From: Gracilaria vermiculophylla | Taxonomy: Eukaryota; Rhodophyta; Florideophyceae; Gracilariales; Gracilariaceae | Direction: 5' to 3' | DNA length: 64,000 bases | NCBI GenBank assembly: GCA_019155205.2 | Contig: JAHNZQ020000004.1 | Coordinates: forward strand, 1,158,135 to 1,222,134 | Part shown: positions 61,831 through 64,000 of the stretch, in pieces | How the letters are laid out: every line of letters starts with the position of its first letter | Numbering within the stretch: the stretch's first letter is position 1 | The notes under the pieces: generated by a model | Told to the model about the DNA's origin: nothing | Seen by the model: only the letters and a program-made list of their open reading frames with translations | The model's database searches: none | Program-made: the position numbers and the translations under genes

Positions 61831-62853
61831 TCACATCGCGAGCGAAAGCGCGTCGATGCCGAGCGGAGCAAGCAGGCGGACGGGGGCCAGCAGAGCGTGG
61901 GCGGCGATCGGCGGAACGGCCTTGGTGTACGTGGTGCACAGCACGCCGTCCACAAAGATGTGGCCGGAGCGGGTGTGCACGTTGTACAAGCCGCGATCCC
62001 ACACGGTGTGGATGCGCGTGACGGGGCGCCAGCCGTGCGGGGTGCGCAGCAGCGTGCCCACGCGCAGCTGCTCCGCGGCGACGATGGCGCGCGGGGTGTG
62101 GACGTAGTGGCGGTGGGTGACGGTGGCGGTGATGTTTGCGGCGACGGAGATGCGCAGGAACCAGCCGCGAAAGAGCGGCTGGGCGTGGGTCCAGCCGATG
62201 ACGGGGGTGAAGCCGGCGGCGTCGGCGACGACGTGGGCGCGCGTGAGGGAGGATATGGGGGCGCGGCCCGCGGGGGTGACGACGGTGGCCGAGGAGGGGA
62301 AGCACTTCTCGCCGCGCTGCGCGTCGAACTCCTGGCGCGTCATGGGCGTGTACAGGCACTGGTCGTTGATGACGAGGTGCGAGCGATTGGGCGCAAAGGT
62401 GTACTGCTCTGACGCGAGCGCGTGCGCCAAGGTGCTGTTGACAGTGGCGAACACGTCACTCCACGTGACCGAGACGTTGCGGGCCGTGGACACAAACGTG
62501 AAAGTGGCGCGCTCGTCGAAGCGGAATCGGCCGCACACGAGCGCGTCGCGCACGCGCAGCAGAAGCGCGGCGGTGGTGTCGGGCGCGGCGCGCATGTACG
62601 CGGCCAGCGAGTCGGCGGAGAGCGGCGCGGAGAACTGCACGCGACCGTCGGAGCACGCGCGGTCCTCGACGGACATGAGTGTAATCGAGTCGGAAAGGTC
62701 GCCGGGCGCAAAGTCGAGGAACGCGGGGCACGCGTCCACATCGACGCGCCGGATGTACGGGCCGCCGAGGTGCGTGGTGTTGAGTGCGGCCGCGGCGTGC
62801 GCGAGCAGCAGCGCGGCGAGCAGCAGCGCGCGCGGCGCGCGCGGCGGCGCCAT
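61831..62853 (-). CDS. Secreted protein with hedgehog-type Hint (Hog) autoprocessing domain
   Basis: 340 aa, single exon, very GC-rich. A signal peptide (ALLLAALLLAHAAAA, 9-23) precedes an N-domain of about 160 residues with four Cys and NxS/T sites that I do not recognise. The Hint module begins at Cys184: KCFPSSATVVTPAG, close to the CFPGSATV of animal Hedgehog. The catalytic T-x-x-H follows as T246-H-R-H249 (VTHRHYVHT), then AAEQLRVGTLL, PVTRIHTVWDRGLYNVHT and the closing VDGVLCTTYT (302-311), equivalent to the VNGVLAS strand. Cys184, Thr246 and His249 are present, so self-cleavage at Lys183-Cys184 is expected. Such Hog proteins with unrelated N-domains are known in red algae, dinoflagellates and choanoflagellates. 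A 30-residue hydrophobic tail could bind lipid, by analogy with the sterol-recognition region. Confidence 0.87.
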   Translation of the reverse strand: MAPPRAPRALLLAALLLAHAAAALNTTHLGGPYIRRVDVDACPAFLDFAPGDLSDSITLMSVEDRACSDGRVQFSAPLSADSLAAYMRAAPDTTAALLLRVRDALVCGRFRFDERATFTFVSTARNVSVTWSDVFATVNSTLAHALASEQYTFAPNRSHLVINDQCLYTPMTRQEFDAQRGEKCFPSSATVVTPAGRAPISSLTRAHVVADAAGFTPVIGWTHAQPLFRGWFLRISVAANITATVTHRHYVHTPRAIVAAEQLRVGTLLRTPHGWRPVTRIHTVWDRGLYNVHTRSGHIFVDGVLCTTYTKAVPPIAAHALLAPVRLLAPLGIDALSLAM

Positions 62854-63791
62854 GCGTGTTTACAGGCGGGGGGGGGGGCGCGCGCGCGCGCAGCGAAGCG
62901 CGGCGGAAGCGGCGTAGAGGGCGACAAGGGGGCCGACGGGGAGCGGCGCGCCGCCGGGCGCGCTGCCCCGCGGAGAAGCTTATGCGAGAGCGCCGAGGCG
63001 AAGCTTTACGCCACTCGGCTGTCTAAATCTACTACACCGCGCCACGTGGCCGCGTGGCGGCACGTGCCGCCAAAAGCGCCCCTTGCTCGGCGGACGCGCG
63101 AACGCGCCGCGCGCGCAGCTCGCCGCGCGCGCCGTGGCGCGTACAGTACGCCGCTGTTCAGCCGCGCGCTACGTCAGCGCCGCCGCCGCTGCCCGCCCTC
63201 TCCGCCGCGCCCACGCGCCCGTCCGCCCCCCGCCCGTCCGTCGCCACGCCGGCGATAAACTTCACCGCGCGCACCACCCGCGCGCGCACCTCCCCGCGCG
63301 TCTTCTCCTTGCCCGCGTCGCGGCCTCCGCCCCCCGCGCCTCCCTCCGCGCCCCCTCAGCCCCTCCTGTCTGTCCGTCGGGGCCGCGCCCCCCCCCCCCC
63401 CCTGCCTGCCGCCGCTCCCGCGTCCGTCCACACCGCCCCCCCCCCCCTCCCCCATCGGCCGCCGCCACACGGCGCGCCCGCTGTTCCGCTCGCGCTTGAG
63501 ACGCGACCAATGTTTGTTGTAGATCATTGTATTGAATGTGTTTGTACCTAGTCAGTGATTGTTGCGATGAAGGCAGCACGGGCAGCGTTGGGCGCCGACC
63601 AGTCGGCGCGGCCAGCGAGGGCGGCGGGGGCGCAGCGCAGCGCGCGAGAAGCGCCACCCACCCAACAGCAAAGAAAACGTCATGCGCGGTACGCGTGGGA
63701 GCAACCGGCATACCACCTTGCACGCCACAAGAAGCCAAAAAAAGGAAAGAAAAAACAAAATAAAACGCGCACCACCACCGTCCGCCCGCCA
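62854..63791. other. Extremely GC-rich region upstream of the Hint gene
   Basis: It contains a G10/CG alternating run (62870-62894), repeated GCGCGCGC blocks and C-tracts at about 63389-63402 and 63437-63446. ORFs in every frame are Arg/Ala/Pro artefacts. The last 200 bp are less GC-rich, with A-runs at 63735-63760, probably the 3' flank of the gene at 63792. Confidence 0.55.
62870..62894. repeat. Poly-G followed by alternating CG run
   Basis: Ten G followed by about seven CG dinucleotides, just upstream of the Hint start codon. Such sequence favours quadruplex or Z-DNA. Confidence 0.75.
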
Positions 63792-64000
63792 TTATTCATC
63801 TGAGCAGTCCATCATGTAGTCCGTCCTCGGCACGTTGGCCGAGATCGCCGAGAACTTGTCCGACGAAAACTTGCGCTTGACGGCCGTCAGCTTGTTGGTG
63901 CCGCCCAAGTCGCGCTCGTGCTCCAGCAGCCGCGCCATCTCCCCCTCGCACTGCGCAATGTCCCCCTGGCTCCAGCCCCCGCTGTGGAACTTCATCGACC
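63792..64000 (-). CDS. C-terminal end of an unknown protein, partial
   Basis: The minus frame is open from the right edge to the stop at 63792, at least 69 codons. The sequence (KFHSGGWSQGDIAQCEGEMARLLEHE, then a basic stretch KLTAVKRKFSSDKF and an acidic end) looks like a real C-terminus. Met at 63995 could be a start but the frame continues off the window. Function unknown. Confidence 0.55.
   Translation of the reverse strand, partial: SMKFHSGGWSQGDIAQCEGEMARLLEHERDLGGTNKLTAVKRKFSSDKFSAISANVPRTDYMMDCSDE

Noticed and set aside
61340..63258. Several ORFs of 130-340 codons on both strands over the Hint gene and its upstream region
   Set aside because: They are shadows of the very GC-rich Hint gene; only the frame at 61831-62853 has a signal peptide and the Hint motifs.
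1..64000. Transposons, LTR elements, CRISPR arrays, organelle DNA, rRNA
   Set aside because: No transposase, reverse transcriptase, terminal repeats, regularly spaced repeats or rRNA motifs were recognised.
1..64000. Secondary-plastid alga as source
   Set aside because: The plastid-type proteins show simple transit peptides without a leading signal peptide, which fits a primary plastid better.

Overview
The window is eukaryotic nuclear DNA, most likely from a red alga (Rhodophyta) with a compact, intron-poor genome. Six points support this. (1) Typical eukaryotic nuclear genes are present: Spt4, NAA30, Tudor-SN, importin-7/8, CWF19L1, a SNF2 ATPase, an inositol 5-phosphatase and an alpha-kinase. 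(2) Several genes encode plastid-type proteins with simple N-terminal transit peptides that often carry an early Phe and have no preceding signal peptide, as expected for a primary plastid. (3) Seven introns can be placed in five genes. They are short (65-114 nt), with GTAAGT-like donors and a nearly invariant CTAAC branch site. (4) Gene density is about one gene per 2.5-3 kb. (5) Surface proteins with REJ, malectin and hedgehog-type Hint modules are present. (6) There are no bacterial-style operons. The species cannot be fixed from the sequence; a glaucophyte is the main alternative.

Layout. 1-2779 (minus) is the 5' part of a large secreted or membrane REJ/IPT-like protein that runs off the window. 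2780-5920 has only weak small ORFs and a 15-bp GC-rich repeat. 5921-6421 is a plastid thioredoxin-like protein (number 1 of 3). 7971-13526 is a SNF2 ATPase. 14015-15470 holds a two-TM protein and thioredoxin-like 2. 16212-16719 is Spt4 in three exons. 17641-18909 is CWF19L1-like and 19439-22651 is importin-7/8. 23156-23635 is thioredoxin-like 3. 24277-25689 is a membrane-anchored HExxH protein. 27353-27747 is a Cys-rich metallothionein-like gene in two exons. 29860-32932 is a secreted malectin-domain protein in two exons. 32933-35896 is an AT-rich gene-poor gap. 35897-36904 is an unknown membrane protein. 37599-38264 is NAA30 in three exons. 38399-41176 is Tudor-SN. 41644-42969 is an alpha-kinase. 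43907-45574 is an unknown repeat protein in two exons. 46035-48185 is an inositol polyphosphate 5-phosphatase. 48186-52826 is a gene-poor gap with two weak ORFs. 52827-57746 is the complete paralogue of the first gene. 58106-59080 is a plastid DUF2358-SOUL protein. 59806-60672 is a plastid DUF1995 protein. 61831-62853 is a secreted Hint/Hog protein. 63792-64000 is the 3' end of an unknown gene.

The genes do not form one pathway. Two themes recur. The first is plastid redox or stress proteins: three CRxCK thioredoxin-like proteins, the HBP5-like SOUL protein and the DUF1995 protein. The second is a secreted or cell-surface set: two REJ paralogues, the malectin protein, the Hint protein and the HExxH ectoprotein. 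The surface set is the best candidate for poorly described biology.

All family calls come from reading motifs; no database search was possible. Exon joins were chosen by splice signals, reading frame and, for Spt4 and NAA30, by fit to known family sequence.
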